Source: Acanthococcus lagerstroemiae
Lineage: Eukaryota > Arthropoda > Insecta > Hemiptera > Eriococcidae
DNA length: 64,000 nucleotides
Assembly: GCA_031841125.1 (NCBI GenBank)
Contig: JAJSSI010000042.1
Span: 1-64,000 of the forward strand
Direction of reading: 5' to 3'
This document shows, piece after piece, positions 36,601 to 44,849 of the stretch. The notes below the pieces were generated by a model, which worked only from the letters and a program-made list of their open reading frames with translations, was not told where the DNA came from and searched no databases. The translations under genes and the position numbers were made by a program. Each line of letters begins with the position of its first letter. Position 1 is the stretch's first letter.

Positions 36601-38797
36601 TAAAGATTGATGGTTAATAGTACAGTCTCGGTACGTTTATAACTTGGAAGAAAGGTAATACATTACAAAATGGTTGTTGCAGAGGGTCTCAGAATAATGG
36701 AGCACAAATTTGCGGCAGAGTATTGGTCCTTAAAGGATGGCAGAGATATTCGACCACCTCCAAGAAAGAAGTGGAAGAAACACGACGATGCAATAAAAAA
36801 AACCACCACCGAACTGGACGAAGGCAGAATAACTGTAGATTTTTTCCTGCGAAAAATGAGTCACCATTGTTCGGAAAATGAAATAGGTTAGTTTCAAAAT
36901 TTCTTCTCGCTTTAGGTTTATTGTAAAATACACTTAAGTGTGCACATAAAAGTGAACATGATTGGAACGAAAGGGGGAAAAATGCATACCTATCATTCTG
37001 TACTTGATGAGCAGGTGATCGCCTGCTTCCTACCCGTATGGCATATAGGTTTAAATCCCAGCCCGGCCTGATCAGTTGATGCAGGCTTTTTCGAACGTCA
37101 CTGTAGCGTCTCAGACACAGAGCGATCGCAGTATCAAGGAAGGTGGATTAACAGCATGTACTGAACAGCCGCCAGTTTTCAGAACAAACTGTTACTGTTT
37201 GTGTGTTTGGCAATAAGGAAAAAGAAACTCGTAACACAAAAGAACTTTGGAGAAGGCAAAAGTAAATTACATACGATAGATGTGGTCGCCGACCCCCGGT
37301 CGGGTATGGCGCTTGAAGAAGAATAAGCGATTAATAAATTTTGGAAAAGTTTTACAATAATTTGCAATAACTGGATGGAACAGCTCTTCCTTCTCCCCAA
37401 ATTAATACTCAGCGCTTATCCAAAGTGTTTGTGGAATAACAATATAATATATACATATTTTCTTTATGTAGTACCTTGGACTGTGCTGCCCAATTTACTT
37501 CCTTCAACATAACTTAATCATATGAATGTTGCTTCCACATCTCGGGGACAGCATTGTTTTATTTGTAATTTTTAAACAAAACATGTAAACAATACCGTAC
37601 ATGTATTCTTTACTGACCTATAACTTACTCAAACATCCAATCATTAACAAGTTATTTATTTCAGCCTTGCAAGTAGACGAAGAAGTAGAAATTGACCTAA
37701 ACTGGGGTAAGTGCTTATTCAATTTTAACGTACTTTTAACAGAATTTCTGAAAATTTGATTTTGTACGCTGTATTTCGTGATGTATAACTGAAAGTAGTT
37801 GTACTCAAGAACACTGATACATTTCTTTAATTTATATTTAGATATGGATGATGAGTATGTCGATGATCCGATTCCACTTCATCATGAGTTTGAAAATTTC
37901 ATAGGTAACGTAGAATCCTTTAAATTGTATTGAATACGAGTTAGTATTTCCAAGCTAACATTCAGTTTTTAAAGAAACAGCTCCAGTCCTTATTCTATCA
38001 ATTCTTGATACAGGAGTATAACTCGTAAGTTTCCATTATACGAGAATCACAACTGAAGAAATACACTGAGTACGAAGTGTTTACCTTGGTTGAAATAATT
38101 CCTCATAGAATAGGTACAATTCCTGACGCAGAGGTGCGCATATAGTTTCACAAAAATCGCCTATAGAGTATAGATAGAAAACGATCTGGGACTTGGAAAT
38201 GGAAAAAATGAAATAGCGTATACGTATACTATGTTCAAAAGCATAGTAATTCTTCAAGTACAATTATTAATTCTATTTCGAAAATAATATTCTTAACTTG
38301 AAATATAATTTTTTCAGCCGAAGACGAGCAGGAGCGCGTGGAAGAAAATTTAGTTGAAGAAGTCGAAATATTGGTTGACTGGGGTAAAGGCTTATTTCAA
38401 TAGCCACATGAACAGTTTATGAAGTGCTAGCGTATATATGTTCAAAAGCATAGTAATTCTTTAAGTACAAATTATTAATTCTATTTTGAAAATAATATTC
38501 TTAACTTGAAATATAATTTTTTCAGCCGAAGACGAGCAGGAGCGCGTGGAAGAAAATTTAGTTGAAGAAGTCGAAATATTGGTTGACTGGGGTAAAGGCT
38601 TATTTCAATAGCCACATGAACAGTTTATGAAGTACTAGCGTATATATGTTCAAAAGCATAGTAATTCTTTAAGTACAATTATTAATTCTATTTTGAAAAT
38701 AATATTCTTAACTTGAAATATAATTTTTTCAGCCGAAGACGAGCAGGAGCGCGTGGAAGAAAATTTAGTTGAAGAAGTCGAAATATTGGTTGACTAG
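30533..38797 (+). CDS. FLYWCH zinc-finger / MULE transposase-domain protein, 13 exons
   Basis: Joining thirteen exons (30533-30665, 31547-31721, 32160-32390, 34908-35025, 35367-35564, 35793-36021, 36104-36241, 36683-36886, 37665-37706, 37842-37904, 38318-38383, 38526-38591, 38733-38797) gives an uninterrupted 575-residue protein; every junction is GT-AG and in phase. Residues 7-66 form a FLYWCH-type zinc finger (STRG, Cys36, Cys41, His64-x-His66). Residues about 180-400 form a MULE transposase domain: DATF (Asp193), CDFE (Asp258), GCWFHF (Cys279, His282) and NNLEALH (Glu382), followed by HPNIWQF. The tail from about 476 is acidic and made of repeated modules. FLYWCH-MULE proteins are frequent in insects as transposons or domesticated genes. 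Twelve introns and no terminal inverted repeats seen nearby favour a host gene, probably nuclear and DNA-binding. The ATG follows the acceptor directly, so an untranslated leader exon is expected. Confidence 0.85.
31547..31721 (+). CDS. FLYWCH-MULE gene, exon 2
   Basis: Acceptor TTTTGCAG; donor GGAA|GTAAGT. It completes the FLYWCH finger with the PPHTHV His-x-His pair, then a basic helical stretch (FKKECRKSAREQ). Too short and interrupted to appear as a stand-alone open frame from an ATG. Confidence 0.85.
32160..32390 (+). CDS. FLYWCH-MULE gene, exon 3
   Basis: Acceptor TTCTTACAG; donor CCGA|GTAAGT. It encodes the linker before the transposase core (YPAEVGASAPF, then PIPNSLASYGQ and FYRGHTDRYVLF). 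Confidence 0.85.
33255..33350. repeat. Two-copy ~47 bp tandem repeat in intron 3
   Basis: GTGAAGATTTTTCTTTTCATTCACCTTATAAAAGGCATAATCA is followed by a close second copy (GTGAAGATTCTTCTTTTCATT ... AAAGGCATAATCA). Confidence 0.75.
34055..34130 (+). mobile_element. tRNA-like SINE head in intron 3
   Basis: ATGCGATTCAGTCG (34065-34078) resembles a degenerate box A. After an anticodon-arm-like GCGAGTCACAAGCG, the sequence GTGTTCTAATCCCA (34105-34118) resembles box B (GGTTCGAATCCC). Spacing is tRNA-like, but the acceptor stem does not pair, so a tRNA-derived SINE or pseudogene is the best reading. Confidence 0.45.
34715..34803 (+). mobile_element. tRNA-like SINE remnant with T-tail in intron 3
   Basis: TTAGTTCACTTGGTAGG (34722-34738) is close to the canonical TAGCTCAGTTGGTAG box A. 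GGGTAAAATGG near 34768 may be a decayed box B, and a run of about 20 T ends the element just before exon 4's intron end. Confidence 0.4.
34908..35025 (+). CDS. FLYWCH-MULE gene, exon 4 (first catalytic Asp)
   Basis: Acceptor CATTTTCCAG; donor AATTT|GTAAGT. RFVIDATFKCVPRKP contains the DxTF box that opens MULE transposase domains (Asp193). The intron before it (2.5 kb, the longest) holds SINE-like debris. Confidence 0.9.
35367..35564 (+). CDS. FLYWCH-MULE gene, exon 5 (CDFE and CWFHF boxes)
   Basis: Acceptor ATTTTACAG; donor CTCAG|GTAAAA, phase 0 on both sides. It encodes MLPLVFAVMTGK, HFMCDFEAGLHAA (Asp258/Glu260) and ITGCWFHFSQ, the Cys/His motif typical of MULE transposases. Confidence 0.93.
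35793..36021 (+). CDS. FLYWCH-MULE gene, exon 6
   Basis: Acceptor ATAATTTTCAG; donor GACAA|GTATAT. It encodes the helical insertion (FRRVMKLGL, then MLMALPLLPPEKI) that follows the CWFHF box in this family and ends at YVNGFWM. Confidence 0.9.
36104..36241 (+). CDS. FLYWCH-MULE gene, exon 7 (third acidic residue)
   Basis: Acceptor TTATTTGCAG; donor ACGG|GTATGT. RTNNNLEALHGYL (Glu382) and HPNIWQF are the conserved closing motifs of FLYWCH-MULE proteins. Confidence 0.9.
36683..36886 (+). CDS. FLYWCH-MULE gene, exon 8
   Basis: Acceptor TTGTTGCAG; donor ATAG|GTTAGT. It encodes a charged helical stretch after the transposase core, with a basic patch PPPRKKWKKHDD that could serve as a nuclear localisation signal, ending FFLRKMSHHCSENEI. 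Confidence 0.85.
36995..37328 (+). mobile_element. tRNA-derived SINE in intron 8
   Basis: A box B-like GGTTTAAATCCC lies at 37048-37059, preceded by GAGCAGGTGATCGCCTGCTTCC, which can form an arm. The stretch ends in CCGACCCCCGGTCGGGTATGGCGC and a GAAGAAGAATAAG tail (37290-37328). The C5/G4 hairpin followed by a purine-rich tail is the look of an insect SINE 3' end. It sits wholly within the intron between exons 8 and 9. Confidence 0.5.
37665..37706 (+). CDS. FLYWCH-MULE gene, exon 9 (42 nt acidic module)
   Basis: Acceptor TTATTTCAG; donor CTGGG|GTAAGT. It encodes ALQVDEEVEIDLNW. Both the end of the exon and the start of its intron (GCTTATTCAA) resemble exons 11-12 (EEVEILVDW, then GGCTTATTTCAA), so it looks like an older copy of the same module. 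Confidence 0.75.
37842..37904 (+). CDS. FLYWCH-MULE gene, exon 10 (63 nt)
   Basis: Acceptor TTATATTTAG; donor ATAG|GTAACG; phase 1 at both ends. It encodes DMDDEYVDDPIPLHHEFENF, acidic like its neighbours. Confidence 0.75.
   Translation: MWMMSMSMIRFHFIMSLKIS
38318..38383 (+). CDS. FLYWCH-MULE gene, exon 11 (tandem module copy 1)
   Basis: 66 nt, phase 1-1, acceptor ATTTTTTCAG, donor CTGGG|GTAAAG. It encodes the acidic module starting AEDEQERVEENL and ending VEILVDW, the first of three copies. Confidence 0.8.
38526..38591 (+). CDS. FLYWCH-MULE gene, exon 12 (tandem module copy 2)
   Basis: Identical in coding sequence to exon 11, 208 bases downstream, with the same acceptor and donor. Confidence 0.8.
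38733..38797 (+). CDS. FLYWCH-MULE gene, terminal exon 13 (tandem module copy 3)
   Basis: Same acceptor and module as exons 11-12, 207 bases further on. The sequence diverges at the Trp codon: TGG of the other copies is TAG here (38795-38797), and the donor site is gone, so this copy is a natural last exon. Confidence 0.8.
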
Positions 38798-39182
38798 TGT
38801 TTTTTTCTAGTGTTTTTCATCAATTTTGGTAATAGGCATCATTAAATTTTATTTCAAAAATAGTGCGGAAAAAAATATGAAAAAGTATTGAGAGGGCAAT
38901 ATATTATCTCAAAATTTTTCTATGTTTTAGGTTGTAGATGTAAGATGTGCACGCACACTACTATTAGTCTTCCAGACACCGCACTTGAAACTTACGAATT
39001 ACAAGTAAGATGCAATACCTAGGGGCACGCAACCATTCTCTCCCCTTTTACTTCGTCACTGTATACCAGGTCAACTAAAGTTTTTCGATCTAATTTCGGG
39101 CATAATAATTCAAGACATTAGTGCATAATTTACACGTTTTCAGGGTAGCCCGTTTATTGTGGTTTTTCGAAGGCGGAAATGT

Positions 39183-39203
39183 AATAAAGAAAATAAATAA
39201 AGC
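39183..39203 (+). terminator. Candidate polyadenylation signals
   Basis: AATAAA occurs at 39183-39188 and again within AATAAATAAAG a few bases on, about 390 bases after the stop codon of the FLYWCH-MULE gene. They are the first strong AATAAA hexamers I see downstream, but such hexamers are common in AT-rich DNA. Confidence 0.4.
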
Positions 39204-39209
39204 ACAAAC

Positions 39210-40200
39210 CTGTCGGGTATTAGCGAAAAAATTTACATATTCTTAGCGTGGCGTAAGGTTTCTATTATTTCAGGAGACAGAGAGAGGGAAAATTTATGAA
39301 AGCACGAGCGTCTACAAGCTTTTTAATGTCAGTCTGAATTTGAAAGAGATTAGTGCTTTTCTTTCTCTAGCGCCTCCTTTATCAATTTCGACAAAAAGCA
39401 CGACTAAAGATGAAATAAAAGAAAGTAACACCTAGTTAGAATGAGGGAAACTCCAAGGACGAGGCATAATGTAACTTTAGCGAAAGGAAGTAATAGAGAA
39501 AGAAACGTTCTTACATTAAATCCATATAAAAAACAAAAGACCACAGTAAGAATGGATTTAAAAAAAAAACTAATATCAATAATGAAGGCGTAAAACAAAG
39601 ATGCTCATTATCTTTCGTACTATTTAATAATCTATAATTATAGAGAAATAAGAGTTACCCTTCACCAAGAGAAAATAAAAATAATGTTGAAGTTTGCAGA
39701 TGGTACATTGTTCGTCTAGCTGAGAAAATAAAATATTTAAAAGTTGTAAATTATGTAAAATAATAGAAAGCAAACTGCGCGCAGGCCAATGTATGACAAT
39801 AAACGAAAGCAAACCTATGCATGAGGATTAAAATATCAAAATTCACAGTGAGGACATTCAGGAAATTAATGAGGAAGTAACATAACAAAGTATGGAAGAA
39901 GGAAGAAAAATATAATATCTCAAGTAGGATACTAAAACAAAAATAACGTATTTTGATAAAACCCACATTTCAGAATAAAAAAATTAACTACACCCTTACA
40001 AGTTTTTTCTTCAGTTAATTTCTAATTTCTAGATTTTATAATTCGGTCTAATAATTTTATCAGTATTAAATTTTTATTCGGGTTATTAGTATAATAAGAC
40101 CAATCTCATTTTAAATTTTAAATAGTTTGAATTTCGATTTTGATAACTTAAATCTTCTTTTCTTCATCCTCCTCCTCTTCTGCTTTTCATTAACATTAGT
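39210..40200. other. A-rich spacer between the gene and the second exon-like array
   Basis: No gene supported. AT-rich, with several minus-strand chance frames (39404-39598, 39624-39966). A run CTTCATCCTCCTCCTCTTC precedes the array at 40165-40183. Confidence 0.4.
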
Positions 40201-40207
40201 GCTGCAG

Positions 40208-40328
40208 CACAACAACATCTGATAAGAGAAGTGCTGATCAAGAAGGAACAGCGTGACGACAGACAGTCTATAATTTTTATAATGCTACGGGATCAGGAAT
40301 GCTGGAATGCAGTAGGCGAGTTAGCTAG
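40208..40328 (+). pseudogene. Exon-like unit A1 of the 40-42 kb array
   Basis: Acceptor-like GCTGCAG ends at 40207 and the donor-like AG|GTATGT begins at 40329. In phase 1 the 121 bases are open and read QQHLIREVLIKKEQRDD and on to WNAVGELA. Related units start near 41300, 41853 and 42043. Whether it is spliced into any mRNA is unknown. Confidence 0.4.
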
Positions 40329-40337
40329 GTATGTCAT

Positions 40338-41147
40338 GAGACAGAAAGAGTGGAGCATCACAGGGATGCTACCCAGGCGAAACAGGAAAGTAGGAGGGGA
40401 CAGAAATGTTGCATTCCTCTGTTATTATTGCATTAACTGCGTGTTCATTTTGCCCCCTGATTTCAGCTAACGAGAAAGATGAACAGACATGCTTGTCCAA
40501 CTGCTAGTCCACAGACAGGAAACACGGGTCTGGTTAGGGGAGACAGAAAGAGTGGAGCATCACAGGGATGCTACCCAGGAGAAACAGGAAAGTAGGAGGG
40601 GACAGAAATGTTGCATTCCTCTATTATTATTTTATTAACTGCGTGTTCATTTTGCACCCTGATTTCAGCTAACGAGAAAGAAGATGAACAGACATGCTTG
40701 TCCAACCACCGCTAGTCCACTGACAGGAAACACGGGTCTGGTTAGGGGAGACCGGAAGAGTGGAGCATCACAGGGATGCTACCCAGAAGAAACAGGAAAG
40801 TAGGAGGGGACAGAAATGTTGCATTCCTCTGTTATTATTTTATTAACTGCGTGTTCATTTTGCATCCTGATTTCAGCTAACAAGAAAGAAGATGAACAGA
40901 CATGCTTGTCCAACCACCGCTAGTCCACTGACAGGAATCACGGGTCTGGTTAGGGGGACCGGAAGAGTGGAGCATCACAGGGATGCTACCCAGGAGAAAC
41001 AAGAAAGTAGGAGGGGATAGAAATGTTGCATTCCTCTGTTATTATTTTATTAACTGCGCGTTAATTTTACACCCTGATTTCAGCTAACGAGAAAAAATAT
41101 GAACAGACATGCTTGTCCAACCGCTAGTCCACAGACAGGAAACACGG
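40338..41147. repeat. Tandem array of four ~207 bp units (B units)
   Basis: Units start near 40338, 40540, 40748 and 40955 (spacings 202, 208, 207) with GAGACAGAAAGAGTGGAGCA or a close variant. Each holds ACAGGGATGCTACCCAGG, a T-rich stretch, an acceptor-like CCTGATTTCAG|CTAACGAGAAAG, then CAGACATGCTTGTCCAAC and GGAAACACGGGTCTG|GTTAGG, which resembles a donor. Copies are highly similar. A fifth, diverged unit lies at 41.43-41.63 kb. Confidence 0.9.
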
Positions 41148-41852
41148 AAGAAGAATGGGAGCTCGGGTCAGTTCCAGGATGTGTTTCCCATCTCTGAGGC
41201 GAAGGTACTTACAAGGGTGGTTCCGGAGGTAAGAGTGTTGTATCATAAAGGGAAACTGATTTGTGTGTGCCCACACTCGTCATTATTATTACTGTAGCAG
41301 CAACGATAGCTTATGACTGAAGTGCTGATGAACAAGTCGAGGATGTGAAACAATGTGGCTATAGAGAGTCACATTTGTTGCAGAGCCAGGACTGCTAGAA
41401 TGCAGTAGCCCAGTTAGCTAAACATGTCATAAGACTGTAAAACAGACAGAGTGGACCATTACCAGGACACCTGCTACCCAGGAGAAAAAGGGATGCACGA
41501 GGGGACAGAAATGTTGCATTTGTCTTTCAATTTATTAACTACATGTTTGTCTTGCTTTCTGATTTCAGGTGATGAGAAAGATGGAGACGGATAGACGTAC
41601 TTGTTCAAATGCCAATCCATATGGTGGAGATTCGGATCTGGTTAGGGATGCAACGGTGGCTCTTTTCAGACACTTTAATCTATAAAACACGGAAGAGGAA
41701 TGGGAGCTCGAGCCGGTTTCAAGGTGTGCTTCCTATCTCTGATGCGTACTCAAAAGGGTGGTCCTGGAAGAGGTAGGAGGGCAGTTTTTTGAGGACCAGT
41801 TGTGTTGTACGTGCACACACTATATGTCCTATATTAATTATTCTTTCTGCAG

Positions 41853-41992
41853 CAGCAATAACTGATGACAAAAGTGCTGATGAAGAAGTCGAGGATGAGA
41901 AACGTACAGAGTCTCATTCTTACAATGTTGCAGGACCAGGACCACTGGAATGCAGTAATCGAATTAGCTGGACATGTCATGTATATATGTAA
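41853..41992 (+). pseudogene. Exon-like unit A3, acidic open frame
   Basis: Preceded by a strong acceptor TTCTTTCTGCAG. In phase 1 it reads ITDDKSADEEVEDEKRTES and stays open to a stop at 41990-41992. The acidic DEEVEDE stretch is in the same style as exons 9-13 of the gene 3 kb upstream, whose phase it would fit. It may be an alternative terminal exon or a relic of a paralogue. Confidence 0.4.
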
Positions 41993-42042
41993 ACCACGTC
42001 ATTAATCGATTATCATTATTATTACTATTATTATTACAACAG

Positions 42043-42197
42043 CTGACGACAAGAGTGCTGATCCACCATCAAATGACCAGAAAGGCAGGAACAGGGTGGA
42101 CCAGACCTGCCACGGAGACTATGGAGAAATCGACGACAGAAAACGGCGTGACTACAGAGAGCCTTCCAATAATGCTGCAGGGCTCAGAATGCTTTAA
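42043..42197 (+). pseudogene. Exon-like unit A4, open to a stop
   Basis: Acceptor TTATTACAACAG ends at 42042. In phase 1 the frame reads DDKSADPPSNDQKGRNR, remains open for 50 codons and stops at TAA 42195-42197. Unit A4 has the same DDKSAD start as A3 but a different continuation, with basic residues. Confidence 0.4.
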
Positions 42198-42209
42198 TGC
42201 TATTATTAT

Positions 42210-44590
42210 ACTATTACTATTATTGATATTATTATAGTCATTGTTATTACCTATAAGTATTAATGTTAATTGTAATTATTTTTTCAAGTTGTTCGAATCC
42301 AGACATGATAAATTTTATGTACCATTTACCTAAGGTAAATTTTATGCAGCTTTATAATCATTTAGGTTTTTAATTTTGAAACATTGTTAGATTCGTCAAC
42401 GAAAAATGACAAATAAATTGTAATATTAAGAAATGATTTTTGGAATTTTGTGTTTCGTCGGCTAATCCTTCATGCTTTGACTACAGGGAAATAAGGAAGA
42501 AAAATAATAGATCTTTTGAAATGCGTTGCTATAGGAAAATTAGTAATTAAATAGATATACAAGAAGAATAAGAACGGGTTTTATTTGAGACTGTTCCAAG
42601 AGAAGAAAAGGAGATACATTGATAGGACATAAGACACCCAGGAATGGCTGCGTTAGGATACTATTCAGAAGAAAGAACAATGAATGGGTTTTCAGGCAGA
42701 GATTTCAATGTATAAAACAAATTATGAACTATGTCAAATGTGATTTAGACTTGAAGGCGCTTGACTTAAACAGAAAAAACGATGAATGTAAACAGAAAAT
42801 GGGACTGTTATAAAATGTACTAATCGCATCAACAGTGGATTCAGTAATTCCGCCCTTCCCCGGTACTTTGATGATCTGCGCCCCGCCTGATGTGGGCTCT
42901 TCAAGGAATCCAAACCAAACGAAAAAAACTTCTAAGGAAATCTCAGATATTCTGCACCCTAAGCTACAGCTTATTATTTTAAAAATCGCCGCTATATAGC
43001 ACTCAAGAAAAATCGTCATTCATAACTACATTTATGAACAGAAGTTTCAAAAAGAAATCCAAAAACAGAATTATAATTATGAAATTACATCATGCTTTTT
43101 TATTAATCCATAAAAAAACATATTGAAGATAGATTAAAAACAAAAAAGAAATTTCTATATCAAACCTCATTCTTTGTGAAGGGGACACTTTTTCTAGACC
43201 TCTTGACCAAGTTTTAGAAAAATTTGCTCGCCAGTCATCTCTTTATTACTTTATGTTATTTACTCCCTACAATCGTATCGAGCCTCAAAGTATCCCAAAT
43301 CTATGAGAGACTATTTTTTGCTGATCTTTTCATAAGAGGAGTTCACCCTTCCTAGGACTCATCCTACCGAGATAACAGGAGTCAGTTCCTAAATTAAAGC
43401 TTACAGAAGTTCCCTTTTGAAACAAAAGAAACGCTTGACCGGGCTTCAGTGAGCTGGAGAAACCTTAAAACTGATATCATCTTCAATATAATTCTTCGGA
43501 ACAAGTACTTGATGAATCTGTCTCTCTTTTTTTTTTGGGGGGGGGGGGGCAATTATCACCCGCCAACCTCAGTAGTACATTCTGCCAGAGCTACACAGAA
43601 ATGATGTTCCAAAATGATTAGACCTACTCATATTCTTACTCAATCCTCAAACATGTAAACGTCTACTTGGCAGAAAAATTCCATTAAGAATCTGGGAATG
43701 TAGTGAATGTTCACTATTTAAAGCTGCATGAAACAAGTATTTGATTACTAAATAGACATAAACAAAGATGAAAGGATTCTTCATTCATATACGTAATATT
43801 CATAGGGTTCCGCAGCACCTTACATTGTTTGATCTCCAGCCAAGTACTTGCTAGTTCATAGTCTCTAGAGGATCAGTATATGTCTTCTACAACAGAAAAT
43901 TTGTACGCATACAGGTATTCACGTTTCAAAATATCTTCACTTCTTATAAAGCGTAACATGCTACCACAGTAGATACGATTCTAGGAAATACAAATTTGTT
44001 AGTTCCACCAGCACTCAAAGCTGTGATAAGCTTACAAAATAGTTGCACCTTGCTGGGTTTCGATGAATAACGTTGGTAAAGAAGGACGAATTCAATGAGA
44101 AATGATGCTGGAATCGATAAAGTTCGAAGCTCTCTCATTTACTCGACCGCTTTGTAAATAATTTGAGTTATAATTCATGATGTATATTGTATACCAGCTT
44201 TTCAGTAAATTTTCAAACGTCCAAAACTAATACAAATTGCCGACATAGAAGCATTAGTACTAAACAACTGGTAAATTAAATTAGACACCGAGTCACAGAC
44301 TGATAACGAGCTTCACCAAAATCCAACAAGCTTCACTCCTGCTTGATGTTCGTTTGGTAACCACTAACGTTTCAAATGTTTCAATTCAGTGAAATGAAAC
44401 GCAGAACAATCTTTTCGACTTATACTTTTGTAGGTTGGCAACACGTACTCTGGAGGCTGTCGACGTTATTAGGCTCTCGACCCTATTAGGCGATGCCTAA
44501 ACCACTTCTCAACGCTTACCAGTGTGCCCGTAGGTGCACTGTAAATTCCCTGGGAAATGACTTATAAAAGAGAAACGTCCGTGTACCGAC
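42210..44590. other. No recognisable gene
   Basis: AT-rich DNA with TTATTATTA runs near 42.2 kb and a T-run/G-run pair at 43525-43549. Frames at 42619-42813 and 42729-43019 overlap on opposite strands and have no support. Confidence 0.4.
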
Positions 44591-44598
44591 AGCGCGCA

Positions 44599-44846
44599 GT
44601 TGGCAGCACTACTTTCATCTGTGAATTTCGGCTCGTTGATCATGCGGTCGGTTGGTATTGCGGTCCGTTGATTTTTCGGTCGGTAGAAATTGCGGTCCGT
44701 TGGCGGTATACCTGATTTTTCATAGGAAAGTCGGTAATACGCCATGTAGCCGCAACATCAAGAGACCGCAATATCAGGAGACCGCAAAACCAAGAGGCCG
44801 CAATACCAAGAGACCGCAATTTGAAAAATAAAGTAGTGTAGCCAAC
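44599..44846. mobile_element. Foldback element with 16 bp subrepeats in both arms
   Basis: The left arm (44641-44712) is built of ~16 base units such as ATTGCGGTCCGTTGGT. The right arm (44746-44822) has five inverted units such as AGAGACCGCAATACCA. Outside them, GTTGGCAGCACTACTTT (44599-44615) pairs with AAAGTAGTGTAGCCAAC (44830-44846) with two mismatches, giving terminal inverted repeats. CGCA on both flanks is a possible short target duplication. Tandem subrepeats within inverted arms are the defining trait of foldback (FB-like) transposons. Confidence 0.75.
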
Positions 44847-44849
44847 CGC

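Larger units (their letters stand above)
38231..38797 (+). repeat. Tandem triplication of an exon-intron unit (~207 bp)
   Basis: Units begin at ATGTTCAAAAGCATAG: 38231, 38438 and 38646 (207 and 208 bases). Each has a ~90 base intron end, the 66 nt exon and, in units 1-2, the intron start GTAAAGGCTTATTTCAATAGCC. Only a few differences separate the copies (for example one extra A in a CAAATTATT run and GTGCTAG versus GTACTAG), so the event is recent or homogenised. Confidence 0.95.
41148..42200 (+). repeat. Higher-order continuation of the array (units A2, B5, A3, A4)
   Basis: The order A1-B1-4-C1 is followed by A2 (about 41300), B5 (about 41440-41630), C2 (41690-41850), A3 (41853-41990) and A4 (42043-42197). 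C units share GGAAGARGAATGGGAGCTCG and a CACACTC/CACACTAT stretch. The A units share GACAAAAGTGCTGATGAAGAAGTCGAGGATG with increasing divergence. This is a nested duplication of a composite unit. Confidence 0.85.

Noticed and set aside
40338..41147. CRISPR-like array of direct repeats
   Set aside because: Units are contiguous ~207 bp tandem copies without unique spacers, in animal-type DNA.
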